NCBI GenBank assembly: GCA_021162805.1
Contig: JAGGXZ010000187.1
Coordinates: forward strand, 1 to 56,367
Source: Candidatus Poribacteria bacterium
GTDB taxonomy: Bacteria; Poribacteria; WGA-4E; B28-G17
Direction: 5' to 3'
DNA: 56,367 nt
Under the pieces are notes generated by a model. It saw only the letters and a program-made list of their open reading frames with translations, searched no databases and had not been told where the DNA came from. Below, piece after piece: positions 16,722 to 25,482 of the stretch; the first letter of the stretch is position 1, and each line of letters opens with the position of its first letter. The translations under genes were made by a program, and so were the position numbers.

Positions 16722-18143
16722 ATGAAAGGGATATCTCTTTTAACCGCAGCGTTCCTCCTCTTCACCGCCTTGGCATCAGCGGATGTGTCGCTAAACGGTT
16801 ACCTTCAAACCGATGCAAGGTTTAGGGTTCAAGGTGAGAGGGAGTTCACGTGGAACCGAAGCGAGATCGATCTGAAGCTTGAAGGCAGTCCATCGGAAAA
16901 GCTTCATCTCTTTGGGGAAACGTCCATCCGCGGGTTGGGGTTCCCAAGCGTCAAGACGCTCGCCGATCTGCAGAGATTCGAGAGGGACAGAGCTACCCCG
17001 TGGAGCATCGATCTGAAGGAAGCGTATCTGGACGTCTACAGCTTCCTGATCGATAACCTGGACCTGCGGCTGGGAAAGCAGATCGTGGTCTGGGGCACGG
17101 CCGACAGGATAAATCCCACGAGCAACATCTGCCCGGATGATCTGGAGGACGTGTTCGATTTCGGCGAAAAGCTCGGGGCTAATTCTATCAAGGCGTCCCT
17201 TTACTGGAGCGTCGGGGAGACGGATCTGACCCTGACCGGCGTCTTCGTCCCCGTCTTCACCCCATCCATCCTTCCGCCTCCGGAGTGGACCGCCGGGCTG
17301 ATGGAAAATCAGGGGATAAATCCTCCTCAGGGAATGACCCTCGGCGAGATGAAACAGGAGATCAAGCTGCCCGAAAACAAGCTAGGTGAAACGTCATCCT
17401 TCGGTTTGAGGTTTTTAGCGAACAATCTGAAAGGATACGACATCTCGGTGAGCTACTACCGCGGGAGGGATAAGCTTCCGATCCAGTCCTCCCTGACCCT
17501 TTGGCCGCACTCCCAATCGGCTGAACTCGTCCAGCCGCCCGCTTCATCAATGCCTCCTCAGGGGCCGATGGTGATGGACGGGAAGCTGGAGATGATCTAT
17601 CCGAAGATACAGGTGATAGGGGCCGATATGGCCGGTGAGCTGCCAAAAGTAAAGGTCGGGATATGGGCCGAGTGTGCCCTGTTCATACCCGAGAAGGTGG
17701 ATATGATCACAAACATCTCGACTCCGCTGGGACAGATGAACCAGACGACGACCGTGCTTGAGGATAAACCGTATCTCAAGTTCGTCGTGGGATGGGATTA
17801 TACCTTCAAGGACGGGACATATGTCAACTTTCAGTATCTACACGGATTCCCTTTCGAACGTGGAAAGGATAACCTGAACGATTATTTCGCATTCAGGCTG
17901 GAGAGGAAGTTCCTCAACGATGAGCTGAAGGTAACTCCGATAGGTTTTTCGATCGGGATAGATGACTGGAGCGATGTGGGTGAGAACTACGGGATGGTAT
18001 TCAACCCCGAGATAAGCTATTCCCCGCAGGACAACATCGAGTTGAAGCTGGGCGCCTATCTGCTTCACGGCGAGGGCAAGGGCTTTTTCAGTAGCATAAA
18101 GGATAAGGACGAGATCTACCTCAAGGCCAAGATGAGCTTTTAG
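16722..18143 (+). CDS. Outer-membrane beta-barrel protein (DUF1302-like porin)
   Basis: 473 residues with a cleavable signal peptide (MKGISLLTAAFLLFTALASA) and alternating beta-strand sequence to a final phenylalanine (LKAKMSF), the usual outer-membrane insertion signal. The RLGKQIVVWGTADRINPTS segment and the general pattern fit the DUF1302-type barrels that accompany MMPL permeases. Only three bases separate it from the LolA-like gene. It is probably the outer-membrane part of the same export path and the last gene of the operon. Confidence 0.85.
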   Translation: MKGISLLTAAFLLFTALASADVSLNGYLQTDARFRVQGEREFTWNRSEIDLKLEGSPSEKLHLFGETSIRGLGFPSVKTLADLQRFERDRATPWSIDLKEAYLDVYSFLIDNLDLRLGKQIVVWGTADRINPTSNICPDDLEDVFDFGEKLGANSIKASLYWSVGETDLTLTGVFVPVFTPSILPPPEWTAGLMENQGINPPQGMTLGEMKQEIKLPENKLGETSSFGLRFLANNLKGYDISVSYYRGRDKLPIQSSLTLWPHSQSAELVQPPASSMPPQGPMVMDGKLEMIYPKIQVIGADMAGELPKVKVGIWAECALFIPEKVDMITNISTPLGQMNQTTTVLEDKPYLKFVVGWDYTFKDGTYVNFQYLHGFPFERGKDNLNDYFAFRLERKFLNDELKVTPIGFSIGIDDWSDVGENYGMVFNPEISYSPQDNIELKLGAYLLHGEGKGFFSSIKDKDEIYLKAKMSF

Positions 18144-18171
18144 CTTTCGGCTATCAGGTTGAGGTGAAATG

Positions 18172-18203
18172 GTCGCCGATCCTGGCATGTCCGGATCGGC
18201 GAC
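18172..18203. terminator. Perfect hairpin between convergent genes
   Basis: GTCGCCGATCC and GGATCGGCGAC form a perfect 11-base stem around a 10-base loop, 28 bases after the porin stop codon and just past the end of the minus-strand pseudogene. There is no T tract on either side, so a terminator role is only suggested by position. Confidence 0.45.
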
Positions 18204-18209
18204 TATGAT

Positions 18210-18537
18210 CTACTTCAGTTCAGAGCCTATCACCCTGACCGATTCTCCCGAACAGGCGGAGCGGATCAGGGCGGATATGATCGCCACCGATCTCAATCCC
18301 ACCCCCCCTGTTACCTCCGGTTCGCGTCGGCATCGCAATGCCTCGATGAAATCCCAAACTTCAGCGGCTATGAGCTTCCTATCAGTCACGGCGCTTTCAA
18401 AGGAGTAGCTTCCGGGGCGCCCCTCCGCCGCGGCGATGATCTCTATGCCGTGACAGACGCATCCCGCGCGCCGGCATCACAAGGGCATCCTCGAGCGGAA
18501 CCATCGGCATGGCATAGGTGCCATAGGCTATCTTCAT
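18210..18537 (-). pseudogene. Chimeric remnant: sugar isomerase-like start joined to Gfo/Idh/MocA C-terminus
   Basis: An ATG with a GGGGGTG site opens MKIAYGTYAMPMVPLEDAL, the usual first strand of a xylose-isomerase-like TIM barrel protein. The frame soon becomes senseless and stops. In the next frame a readable sequence continues to the stop at 18210: FESAVTDRKLIAAEVWDFIEAL, then EPEVTGGVGLRSVAII. That is the end of a Gfo/Idh/MocA oxidoreductase. So an internal deletion or recombination joined two dehydrogenase-pathway genes and a frameshift followed. Nothing else is visible in 18144-18618. Confidence 0.6.
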
Positions 18538-18618
18538 GTTCACCCCCTTAACGTTTGGAGATGGAAGGGATAGGGACGCGGATAAGATACGACAACCGAT
18601 CGGGGATGTCAAGGATTG

Positions 18619-18647
18619 TTGACAACCCGCTCGGTGAACGGTATAAT
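18619..18647 (+). promoter_or_regulatory. Consensus sigma-70 promoter of the ferritin-like gene
   Basis: TTGACA and TATAAT, both perfect, with the ideal 17-base spacer, about 35 bases before the start codon. It is the best match to consensus in the window and should drive the ferritin-like/URO-D/TtcA/FolD gene run. Confidence 0.85.
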
Positions 18648-18681
18648 GAGATACGCAGAACATCTGAAACTGGAGGGAGAT

Positions 18682-18987
18682 ATGCCTGAGTTTCTGAACC
18701 CTTTCTCCGGTTTAACGCCGGATCGAAAGATGAGTGAGAGGGAGCTGACCAGGGCGATCCGATTGGCTCTCTCCGCCGAAGAGGAGGCGGTGCACCTCTA
18801 TGAGGCCCTGGCCGATGCCACCGATCATCCGCTGGCAAAGGCGGTGCTTCAGGATATAGCGAATGAGGAGCGGGTGCATGCAGGGGAGTTCCAAAGGCTC
18901 CTCAACATCCTGCTCGACGATGAGGAAAGGCTGCTGGCCGAAGGCGCAGCCGAAGTGGACGAGATGGCCGAAAAAATCGAAAAATGA
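18682..18987 (+). CDS. Ferritin-like protein of the encapsulin-cargo type
   Basis: 101 residues from an ATG with a GGAGGGAG site; a longer frame would run through the promoter. The sequence (MPEFLNPFSG at the start, then a two-helix unit with EEEAVHLYE at 33-41 and EERVH at 62-66) matches the short ferritin-like family typified by encapsulated ferritin, where two-helix subunits build the di-iron site between monomers with Glu and the ExxH pair. These enzymes oxidise iron and are often loaded into encapsulin shells. No shell gene is in the window. Iron storage or oxidative-stress defence is the likely role. Confidence 0.85.
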   Translation: MPEFLNPFSGLTPDRKMSERELTRAIRLALSAEEEAVHLYEALADATDHPLAKAVLQDIANEERVHAGEFQRLLNILLDDEERLLAEGAAEVDEMAEKIEK

Positions 18988-19958
18988 GGACGAGGAGGAT
19001 GATGACACGGGAGGAGAATTACTTTCGGACGGTGGAGTTCCGAAATCCCGCCTGGATACCGGTCTCCGTCAGCCTGATGCCCGCTACCTGGAAGAAGTAC
19101 AGGGAGGATCTGGAGGAGATCGTCATAAGACATCCCCTTATATTCGGAGAGTACAAGAAGGGGAGCAGGAACTTCGACGAGTTCAGAGGTCTATACAGGG
19201 AAGGAACTCACACGGATGAATGGGGATGTGTATGGAAGAACATCCGGGGCGGCTTGGATGCCATTGTAGTCCACCATCCGCTTTCAAGCTGGGATGCGTT
19301 TGAAAGCTATACCCCTCCCGAACCGGGCGAAGGTTTGCCGCATGGGTTTATGTTCCAGAGGCTTTATTATCTAAGGGGTTTCGAAAACCTGATGATGGAC
19401 TTCGTCGACGAGCCTCCGCAACTCCACAGGCTCATAGATATGGTGCTCTCCTATAATCTCGCGGTCGTCAGAAAATGGGTGGCGAGAAAACCCAAGATGG
19501 TCCATTTCGGCGACGATCTGGGGATGCAGGATAGACTTCCCATGAGCCCCGAGCATTTCAGGAAATACCTCAAACCGTGTTACGCCCAGATCTTCGGCAT
19601 GTGCAGGGATGCGGGGATACACGTCTACTTCCATTCCGACGGACATATATTGGAGGTGATAGACGATCTGATAGAATGCGGGGTGACGGTGGTCAACCCT
19701 CAGATCAGAGCCAATACGCTGGACGGTTTGGTAAAGGTGTGCAAGGGTAAGGTGTGCGTCAACCTCGACCTGGACAGGCAGCTCTTCCCATTCTGCACCC
19801 CTAAGGATATAGATGAGCATATCAGGGAGGCCGTCGTCAAGCTGGGATCGAAACAGGGAGGGCTGATGCTGGTGGCGGAGTGCGAGCCGGATGTGCCCCT
19901 TGAAAACATCGAGGCGATCTGTCAGGCGCTGGAGAAATATATGTTCTACTATAGCTGA
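18984..19958 (+). CDS. Uroporphyrinogen decarboxylase (URO-D) family protein
   Basis: 324 residues, overlapping the previous stop by four bases (ATGA). ATGs at 18999 and 19002, right behind a GAGGAGG site, are alternative starts. The C-terminal half has the URO-D/MtaA barrel motifs, including YFHSDGHI (near residue 215), GVTVVNPQ and NLDLDRQLFPFCTP. Members outside haem synthesis are mostly methyltransferases acting with corrinoid proteins; the HSDG form here departs from the HxCG zinc motif of MtaA/MtbA. Bacteria of this kind carry many such paralogues of unknown substrate. True HemE is unlikely. Confidence 0.85.
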   Translation: MRTRRMMTREENYFRTVEFRNPAWIPVSVSLMPATWKKYREDLEEIVIRHPLIFGEYKKGSRNFDEFRGLYREGTHTDEWGCVWKNIRGGLDAIVVHHPLSSWDAFESYTPPEPGEGLPHGFMFQRLYYLRGFENLMMDFVDEPPQLHRLIDMVLSYNLAVVRKWVARKPKMVHFGDDLGMQDRLPMSPEHFRKYLKPCYAQIFGMCRDAGIHVYFHSDGHILEVIDDLIECGVTVVNPQIRANTLDGLVKVCKGKVCVNLDLDRQLFPFCTPKDIDEHIREAVVKLGSKQGGLMLVAECEPDVPLENIEAICQALEKYMFYYS

Positions 19959-20689
19959 TGGGAGCCATCCGAAGCAAGCTCATCAAAGCCATAAAGGATT
20001 TCGACATGATCCAGAACGGCGATAGGATCGCCGTGGCCGTCTCAGGAGGATGGGACAGCCTGACGCTCCTGACATTGCTGTGGGAGGAGAGAAGGGCGAT
20101 CGGATGTGAGTATGAGCTTTTGGCGATCCATATCCTCGGTAATGGCGCCGGGCCGTGGGGGAAACCACATGAGCCGCTGGTGAGGTGGCTCGAGGGCTTC
20201 AAGGTAGAGACAGGCGTGGATTATGTCTTAGCTCCTTTTTTCCTGCCGAAAGGCGAGCCGTTGCCGATGAACTGTTTCAGGTGTTCCTGGAACAGACGCA
20301 AGTCGATTTTTCTAGCAGCACATGAACACGGCTGTAACAAGGTGGCCTTCGGCCATCATATGGACGATAACGTTGAAACGGCGCTTTTGAACCTCTTCTT
20401 CAAGGGTCGGCTGGAGATGATGAAGATATCCTCACCTCTGTTCGGAGGTGTGCTCCGTATCATAAGGCCCTTGATATACGTCACAAAGGGGGAAATCAGG
20501 GGATTCGCCCAAGGCAGAGGCTTTCCCGATCCTCCTCCGCCCTGTCCGATGGCCGGCCACTCGACGAGAAAACTGATAGGAGATATGATCAGGAGCGTCG
20601 AGATGGCCGGATTTAAAAACGCCAAACTCAATATCTTCAGGGCAGCCCTGAAATACTCTGAATTACAAGGGAGGGATGATGAGCGCTAA
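19958..20689 (+). CDS. TtcA-like PP-loop ATPase (tRNA thiolation type)
   Basis: 243 residues. The pyrophosphate loop SGGWDS is at residues 30-35, the CFRC pair follows in the middle (MNCFRCSWNRRK) and a third cysteine lies in PPPCPM near the end, so a 4Fe-4S cluster is likely, as in TtcA and other two-subfamily tRNA 2-thiolation enzymes. GHHMDDNVETALLN is the second conserved block. The start codon overlaps the stop of the URO-D gene. Modification of tRNA is the probable function; the exact base is not shown by sequence. Confidence 0.85.
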   Translation: MGAIRSKLIKAIKDFDMIQNGDRIAVAVSGGWDSLTLLTLLWEERRAIGCEYELLAIHILGNGAGPWGKPHEPLVRWLEGFKVETGVDYVLAPFFLPKGEPLPMNCFRCSWNRRKSIFLAAHEHGCNKVAFGHHMDDNVETALLNLFFKGRLEMMKISSPLFGGVLRIIRPLIYVTKGEIRGFAQGRGFPDPPPPCPMAGHSTRKLIGDMIRSVEMAGFKNAKLNIFRAALKYSELQGRDDER

Positions 20690-21548
20690 AATTCTTGAAG
20701 GTAAACCCATAGCCGATAAGATCAAGGAAGAGGTTAAAGCGGGCGTGGAGGAGCTAAGATCCAAAGGGGTGAACATCACCCTGGCAGCGGTTCAGGTCGG
20801 CGAAGATCCCGCCTCCAAGGCATATATCAGAAGCCAGAGACGCAGGTGTGAGGAGGTAGGTATCAACTACAAACTGCATCAACTTCCTGAAACGACCACC
20901 CCTGAGGAGTTGAGGGAGTTCATCGAGAAACTCAACCGTGACGAGACCGTCACGGGGATAATTCTCCAGATGCCGCTTCCGAAGCAGATCAGTCCGAACG
21001 AGGCCTTCTGCTGGATAGACGAGCTCAAGGATATCGAGGGGGTCTCGCCGGCCAGCATCGGAAGGATAGCCTTTGACATGCCGAGGCTCGTTCCGCCCAC
21101 GGCCATGGCAGCCATCACCCTGCTTAAGTCGACCGGGGAGGAGATATCGGGCAAAGAAGCCGTCGTCATCGGCAGAAGCACCATCGTCGGCAAACCCGCA
21201 GCGCTGCTGTTGCTCCAAAGGAAACTTTCGGCGACCGTCACCGTCTGTCATACCGGAACTTTTAAGAGAGGAAAGATCGAGGAACATGTCGGTCGAGCTG
21301 AGATATTGATAGCCGCGGCCGGTCGAGCCAAACTGATCAAGGGAGAATGGATCAAGCCCGGCGCGATAGTCATAGATGTCGGGATGAACCATGTAGGTAA
21401 GAAATTCGTCGGCGACGTCGAGTTCGAGACCGCCAAGGAGCGCGCCGCATATATCACCCCCGTTCCCGGAGGTGTGGGGCCGGTTACAGCGTCGATCCTC
21501 ATGAGGAACGTCCTCGAGGCCGCTAAGTGGCAGATGGAGCTGGCGTGA
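20676..21548 (+). CDS. folD: Methylenetetrahydrofolate dehydrogenase/cyclohydrolase
   Basis: 290 residues, standard length. The active-site YxxxxxK appears as AYIRSQRRRCEE preceded by VGEDPAS, then GIILQMPLP, the NAD(P) site VIGRSTIVGKPAALLL, and the closing PVPGGVGPVT. The enzyme oxidises methylene-THF to methenyl-THF and hydrolyses it to 10-formyl-THF in the cytoplasm. An ATGATG start overlaps the previous gene and has a GGGAGGG site. A 5-formyl-THF cyclo-ligase gene elsewhere in the window belongs to the same pathway. Confidence 0.97.
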   Translation: MMSAKILEGKPIADKIKEEVKAGVEELRSKGVNITLAAVQVGEDPASKAYIRSQRRRCEEVGINYKLHQLPETTTPEELREFIEKLNRDETVTGIILQMPLPKQISPNEAFCWIDELKDIEGVSPASIGRIAFDMPRLVPPTAMAAITLLKSTGEEISGKEAVVIGRSTIVGKPAALLLLQRKLSATVTVCHTGTFKRGKIEEHVGRAEILIAAAGRAKLIKGEWIKPGAIVIDVGMNHVGKKFVGDVEFETAKERAAYITPVPGGVGPVTASILMRNVLEAAKWQMELA

Positions 21549-21565
21549 CTTAGCCGCGGCTTATA

Positions 21566-21574
21566 TGTTATAAT
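21566..21574 (+). promoter_or_regulatory. Extended -10 promoter of the DUF362 gene
   Basis: TG-T-TATAAT, a perfect extended -10 element, lies 26 bases before the start codon. The -35 region is poor, as is usual for this promoter type. Confidence 0.5.
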
Positions 21575-21599
21575 TCCCCAAAACGGAGGAATAGGGGAG

Positions 21600-22583
21600 A
21601 TGAGGAGGATCTCGCGCAGGGATTTCCTCAAGACGGCGGTTATAGGCGGGGTGGGTGTGACCGCTCTGCCAAACCTGATCGGCAGGGGATATCCCGAAAC
21701 GTCTGCGATAAGCCGAATCGCTTTGATCGAGGACCCCGGTTTCTCCTCGAACATGAAGGTCAACCCGGAACCGCTTCATGAGGCTGTGGATTCGCTGTTG
21801 AGGAAGCTGACCGGAAAGGATGCCGTCTCAGAGGCGTGGAAGGAGATATTGAAGGGCTATCGGAAAGGGCAGGTTATAGGGATCAAGGTCAACTGCATAA
21901 ACAGAAGGCTCCCATCACATCCGCAGCTCGTCGATGCCATCGTTCAATCCCTGGTGGAGTTCGGCGTCCCCGAAAACGATATCGTCATATGGGATAGAAC
22001 CAACAGGGAGCTAAAGAGAGCCGGCTATAAGCTCAACGAGGGTCAGAGCGGCGTCAGGTGTTTCGGCACCGATTCCAGCGGCTGGGGATATGACACCGAC
22101 AACCCGATCGAGATAGAGGGTCAGAAGAAGCATCTGACTAAGATACTCACACGTCTCTGCGATCACCTGATAAACGTGCCCGTGTTGAAGGATCACAGTC
22201 TCGCCGGCGTAACGTTAAGCATGAAGAACCACTACGGCACGGTCAACAACCCCGGATCGCTTCATGGGAACAACTGCGATCCCTTCATCGCCAAGCTGAA
22301 CGCCGCTCCACACATTAAGGACAAGACAAGACTGATAATCCTCGACGCCATTCTAGGTATCTGCAGAGGTGGGCCCGGAGGCGCCCCTCAGTTTTCGCCC
22401 AATATGCTGGCCGCCGGATTCGATCCGGTCGCCATGGACAAATTCGGCATGAGCCTCATCAATCGGGAGAGGGGAAAAAGAGGGCTGGACGAGGTAACGG
22501 GGAAGGCGAAACACGTGCACACGGCGGCCGCGATCGGATTGGGGACCGATGACGAATCGAGGATCAAGATCGTAAAGGTGTAA
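21600..22583 (+). CDS. DUF362 protein with Tat signal
   Basis: 327 residues. The N-terminus has the twin-arginine motif SRRDFLK followed by a hydrophobic stretch (AVIGGVGVTALPNL), so the folded protein is exported by Tat. The body is the DUF362 domain: KVNCINRRLPSHPQLVDAI, VIWDRTNRELKRAGY, VPVLKDHSLAGVTLSMKNHYG and PQFSPNMLAAGFDPVAMD. DUF362 proteins have no settled function; some are linked to iron-sulfur proteins, but no cysteine cluster is visible here. A GGAGG site precedes the ATG. Confidence 0.9.
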   Translation: MRRISRRDFLKTAVIGGVGVTALPNLIGRGYPETSAISRIALIEDPGFSSNMKVNPEPLHEAVDSLLRKLTGKDAVSEAWKEILKGYRKGQVIGIKVNCINRRLPSHPQLVDAIVQSLVEFGVPENDIVIWDRTNRELKRAGYKLNEGQSGVRCFGTDSSGWGYDTDNPIEIEGQKKHLTKILTRLCDHLINVPVLKDHSLAGVTLSMKNHYGTVNNPGSLHGNNCDPFIAKLNAAPHIKDKTRLIILDAILGICRGGPGGAPQFSPNMLAAGFDPVAMDKFGMSLINRERGKRGLDEVTGKAKHVHTAAAIGLGTDDESRIKIVKV

Positions 22584-22593
22584 ACGCCGGCGC

Positions 22594-22630
22594 GTTGAAC
22601 GTTAGAACGTTAAACGTTCAACGTGCCAAC
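22594..22630. repeat. AACGTT-type intergenic repeat, copy 2
   Basis: GTTGAACGTT (22594-22603) and AACGTTCAAC (22613-22622) form a perfect 10-base inverted repeat around a further AACGTT unit. The same units occur before tetR at 4999-5024. Confidence 0.5.
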
Positions 22631-22670
22631 ATTCGATGCTCTTTTGACCTATCAGCGAGGTAGCGTGAAG

Positions 22671-25151
22671 ATGAGGGACGAGGGATATCCTTTCGAGGAG
22701 ATAGAACGCAAATGGCAGGAGTTCTGGGAGAGAGAGGGTTTCTTCCGGACAACTGAGGATCAAAGCAGGCCGAAATATTATCTGCTGGAGATGTTTCCGT
22801 ATCCGTCGGGAAGGATACATATGGGGCACGTACGCAATTACTCGATCGGGGATGTGCTCGCCAGGTATCTGACGATGCGCGGCTACAACGTGCTCCATCC
22901 CATGGGGTGGGATGCCTTCGGTCTCCCGGCGGAAAACGCCGCCATCCAGCGCGGGGTGCACCCGGCGATCTGGACCAAGGATAACATCGAATACATGCGT
23001 AAACAGCTCAAAAGGATGGGATTCAGTTACGATTGGGATAGGGAGATCTCCACCTGCTCGCCGGAGTACTACAAGTGGGGGCAGTGGCTCTTCCTGAAGA
23101 TGTACGAGATGGGGTTGGCATACAGGAAGGAGGCCATAGCGAATTGGTGTGAATCGTGTCAGACGGTCCTCGCCAACGAGGAGGTCATAGGCGGCAGATG
23201 CTGGAGGTGCGATTCACCCGTCGTCCAGAAACCTCTGATGCAGTGGTTTTTCAGGATAACCGCCTATGCGGAGGAACTGCTGAGAGATCTGGAGAAACTC
23301 ACCGGATGGCCGGAGAGGGTGCTGATCATGCAGCGCAACTGGATCGGCAGGAGCGAAGGCGCTGAGATAGATTTCCCCATAGCCGGCACCGACGAGGTCA
23401 TCACCGTCTTCACCACCCGGCCCGATACCGTCTTCGGAGCGACCTACATGGTTCTAGCTCCCGAACACCCTCTGGTCAAAAGGCTGGTCTCCGGAACGGA
23501 TCGTGAGGGCGAGGTCACGCGGTTCATCGAGGAGGTATCCCGTGAATCCAAGGAAACTCGAACGGCCGAGATAGGGGAGAAACGGGGAATCTTCACGGGA
23601 GCCTACTGCGTCAATCCGATGACCGGCGAGCGTATCCCCATCTGGATAGCCGACTACGTCCTCATGGAATACGGAACGGGAGCCATAATGGCCGTTCCCG
23701 CCCACGATCAGAGGGACTTTGAGTTCGCTAAACGATACGATCTGCCGATAAGGATCGTCATCCAAAAACCCGATTTCTCGCTTGATCTGGAGACCATGTC
23801 TCAGGCGTATGAGGATCCGGGGGTGATGGTCAACTCCGGGCAGTTCAACGGCCTGGACAACGAGGAGGGGAAACGCAGGATCATAGAATATATGGAGTCA
23901 AAGGGGATCGGCAGAGCAACCGTTCAATATCGACTTCGGGACTGGTGTATCTCAAGACAGCGGTACTGGGGCAACCCGATACCGATCATCCATTGCGATA
24001 GATGCGGCGTTGTGCCTGTCCCGTATGAGGACCTGCCGGTTCTCCTACCGGAGGATGTCGAGTATAAGGGAAGCGGCACGGCGACGCTGAAATCGTGTAA
24101 GGAGTTTTATGAGGTCAAATGTCCTAAGTGCGGAGGGAAGGCTCACAGGGAGACGGATACGATGGCGACCTTCGTCGATTCGTCCTGGTATTTCGCCAGA
24201 TACACCGATCCGCGAAACGAGGAGCTTCCCTTCTCGAAGGATAAGGTCGGATATTGGATGCCGGTTGACCAATACATCGGCGGCATAGAGCATGCCGTTC
24301 TGCATCTGCTATACGCCCGGTTTTTCACCAAGGTGATGCGTGATATAGGATTGCTGGATGTGGACGAGCCGTTCACCAACCTCCTCACCCAGGGCATGGT
24401 GGTCAAGGACGGGGCGAAGATGTCCAAATCCAAGGGGAATGTGGTCGATCCGGACGATATGGTTCGTAAATACGGATGTGATACGGTCAGGGTGTTCATG
24501 CTGTTTGCCGCTCCGCCTGAAAGGGATCTTGAGTGGAGCGATCAGGGGATCGAAGGCGCATACAGGTTCCTCAACCGCGTGTGGAATCTGGTCCATGATA
24601 ACCTGGATATCATTAAAGACGTCAGGGCGGAGTATGATCCGGACTCCCTCTCCGGACCGGCGAAAAAGCTCCGATCCGCCGTGCATACGGCTATAAAGCG
24701 GGTTACGACCGATATAGGCGATAGAATGCATTTCAACACCGCCATAAGCGCGATAATGGAGCTTGTAAACTATATGTATCAGATGGAGCGATCGGATGAC
24801 GACTCATTTAAGTCGGTGCTGAGGGAGGGGATCGAATCGCTGATCCTTCTGCTTTCGCCCTTTGCGCCTCACATCGCTGAGGAGCTCTGGGAGAGGATAG
24901 GAAACCGGCCCGGTCTGGTGAGACATCCCTGGCCGAAATGGGATGAGAGGGCGTTGGTCAGGGAGGAGATCCTGATCGTGGTGCAGGTCAACGGCAAGGT
25001 TCGGGGCAGGATAACCGTCCCCGCTGACGCCTCCGAGGATGAGATCAAAAGGGTTGCCATGGAACATCATAACGTCCGGCGATTCGTCGGGGGCAAAACG
25101 CCGAAAAGGATAATCTTCGTCCCGGGGAGGCTTGTGAACATAGTCGTTTAA
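22671..25151 (+). CDS. leuS: Leucyl-tRNA synthetase
   Basis: 826 residues from an ATG at the start of the conserved N-terminus ([15 protein letters not shown]); an open frame reaches 48 bases further up into the repeat but lacks support. The HIGH motif appears as HMGH at 50-53, the CP1 editing domain has [13 protein letters not shown], a zinc-type pair of CxxC motifs occurs in the middle, and KMSKS is at 583-587. The C-terminal VNGKVRG element is present. The protein charges tRNA-Leu and edits mischarged products. The bacterial type and length are complete. Confidence 0.98.
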   Translation: MRDEGYPFEEIERKWQEFWEREGFFRTTEDQSRPKYYLLEMFPYPSGRIHMGHVRNYSIGDVLARYLTMRGYNVLHPMGWDAFGLPAENAAIQRGVHPAIWTKDNIEYMRKQLKRMGFSYDWDREISTCSPEYYKWGQWLFLKMYEMGLAYRKEAIANWCESCQTVLANEEVIGGRCWRCDSPVVQKPLMQWFFRITAYAEELLRDLEKLTGWPERVLIMQRNWIGRSEGAEIDFPIAGTDEVITVFTTRPDTVFGATYMVLAPEHPLVKRLVSGTDREGEVTRFIEEVSRESKETRTAEIGEKRGIFTGAYCVNPMTGERIPIWIADYVLMEYGTGAIMAVPAHDQRDFEFAKRYDLPIRIVIQKPDFSLDLETMSQAYEDPGVMVNSGQFNGLDNEEGKRRIIEYMESKGIGRATVQYRLRDWCISRQRYWGNPIPIIHCDRCGVVPVPYEDLPVLLPEDVEYKGSGTATLKSCKEFYEVKCPKCGGKAHRETDTMATFVDSSWYFARYTDPRNEELPFSKDKVGYWMPVDQYIGGIEHAVLHLLYARFFTKVMRDIGLLDVDEPFTNLLTQGMVVKDGAKMSKSKGNVVDPDDMVRKYGCDTVRVFMLFAAPPERDLEWSDQGIEGAYRFLNRVWNLVHDNLDIIKDVRAEYDPDSLSGPAKKLRSAVHTAIKRVTTDIGDRMHFNTAISAIMELVNYMYQMERSDDDSFKSVLREGIESLILLLSPFAPHIAEELWERIGNRPGLVRHPWPKWDERALVREEILIVVQVNGKVRGRITVPADASEDEIKRVAMEHHNVRRFVGGKTPKRIIFVPGRLVNIVV

Positions 25152-25155
25152 TGAG

Positions 25156-25482
25156 ATGAAAATGGATAAAAAGGTGAGTCGATTGGTAAATCGAGTGAAG
25201 GATTATTTGATGGAGGTATATGGCGAAGGGATTAAAGGCGTTATCCTCTATGGCTCACATGTGAGAGGTGAAGCCACAGGGGATTCAGACATCGATATCC
25301 TTGTATTGGTGGATGAATCCCTTAACCCCTCGGAGGTTAGGAGAAGCTTGAGCGACCTTCTATTTGATATGCTTATCGAAGAGGGAGAGCTTGTTTCAGT
25401 TATAGCGCTTCCCGAACCTTTCTTCGAAAATTATAAAAGCCCGTTTACGTTGAGCGTGAGAAGAGAAGGGTTAAAGATGTGA
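25156..25482 (+). CDS. MNT-type nucleotidyltransferase (antitoxin of HEPN/MNT pair)
   Basis: 108 residues. The minimal nucleotidyltransferase signature is intact: GSHVRGEATGDSDID provides the GS turn and the two metal-binding aspartates. In HEPN/MNT modules this protein neutralises the HEPN partner, in studied cases by AMP transfer to it. It begins four bases after leuS stops and overlaps the next gene, so it is cotranscribed with housekeeping genes. Confidence 0.88.
   Translation: MKMDKKVSRLVNRVKDYLMEVYGEGIKGVILYGSHVRGEATGDSDIDILVLVDESLNPSEVRRSLSDLLFDMLIEEGELVSVIALPEPFFENYKSPFTLSVRREGLKM

Noticed and set aside
18616-18681. Longer N-terminus for the ferritin-like protein
   Set aside because: The extension overlaps the consensus promoter and lacks homology; the ATG at 18682 has a strong ribosome site.
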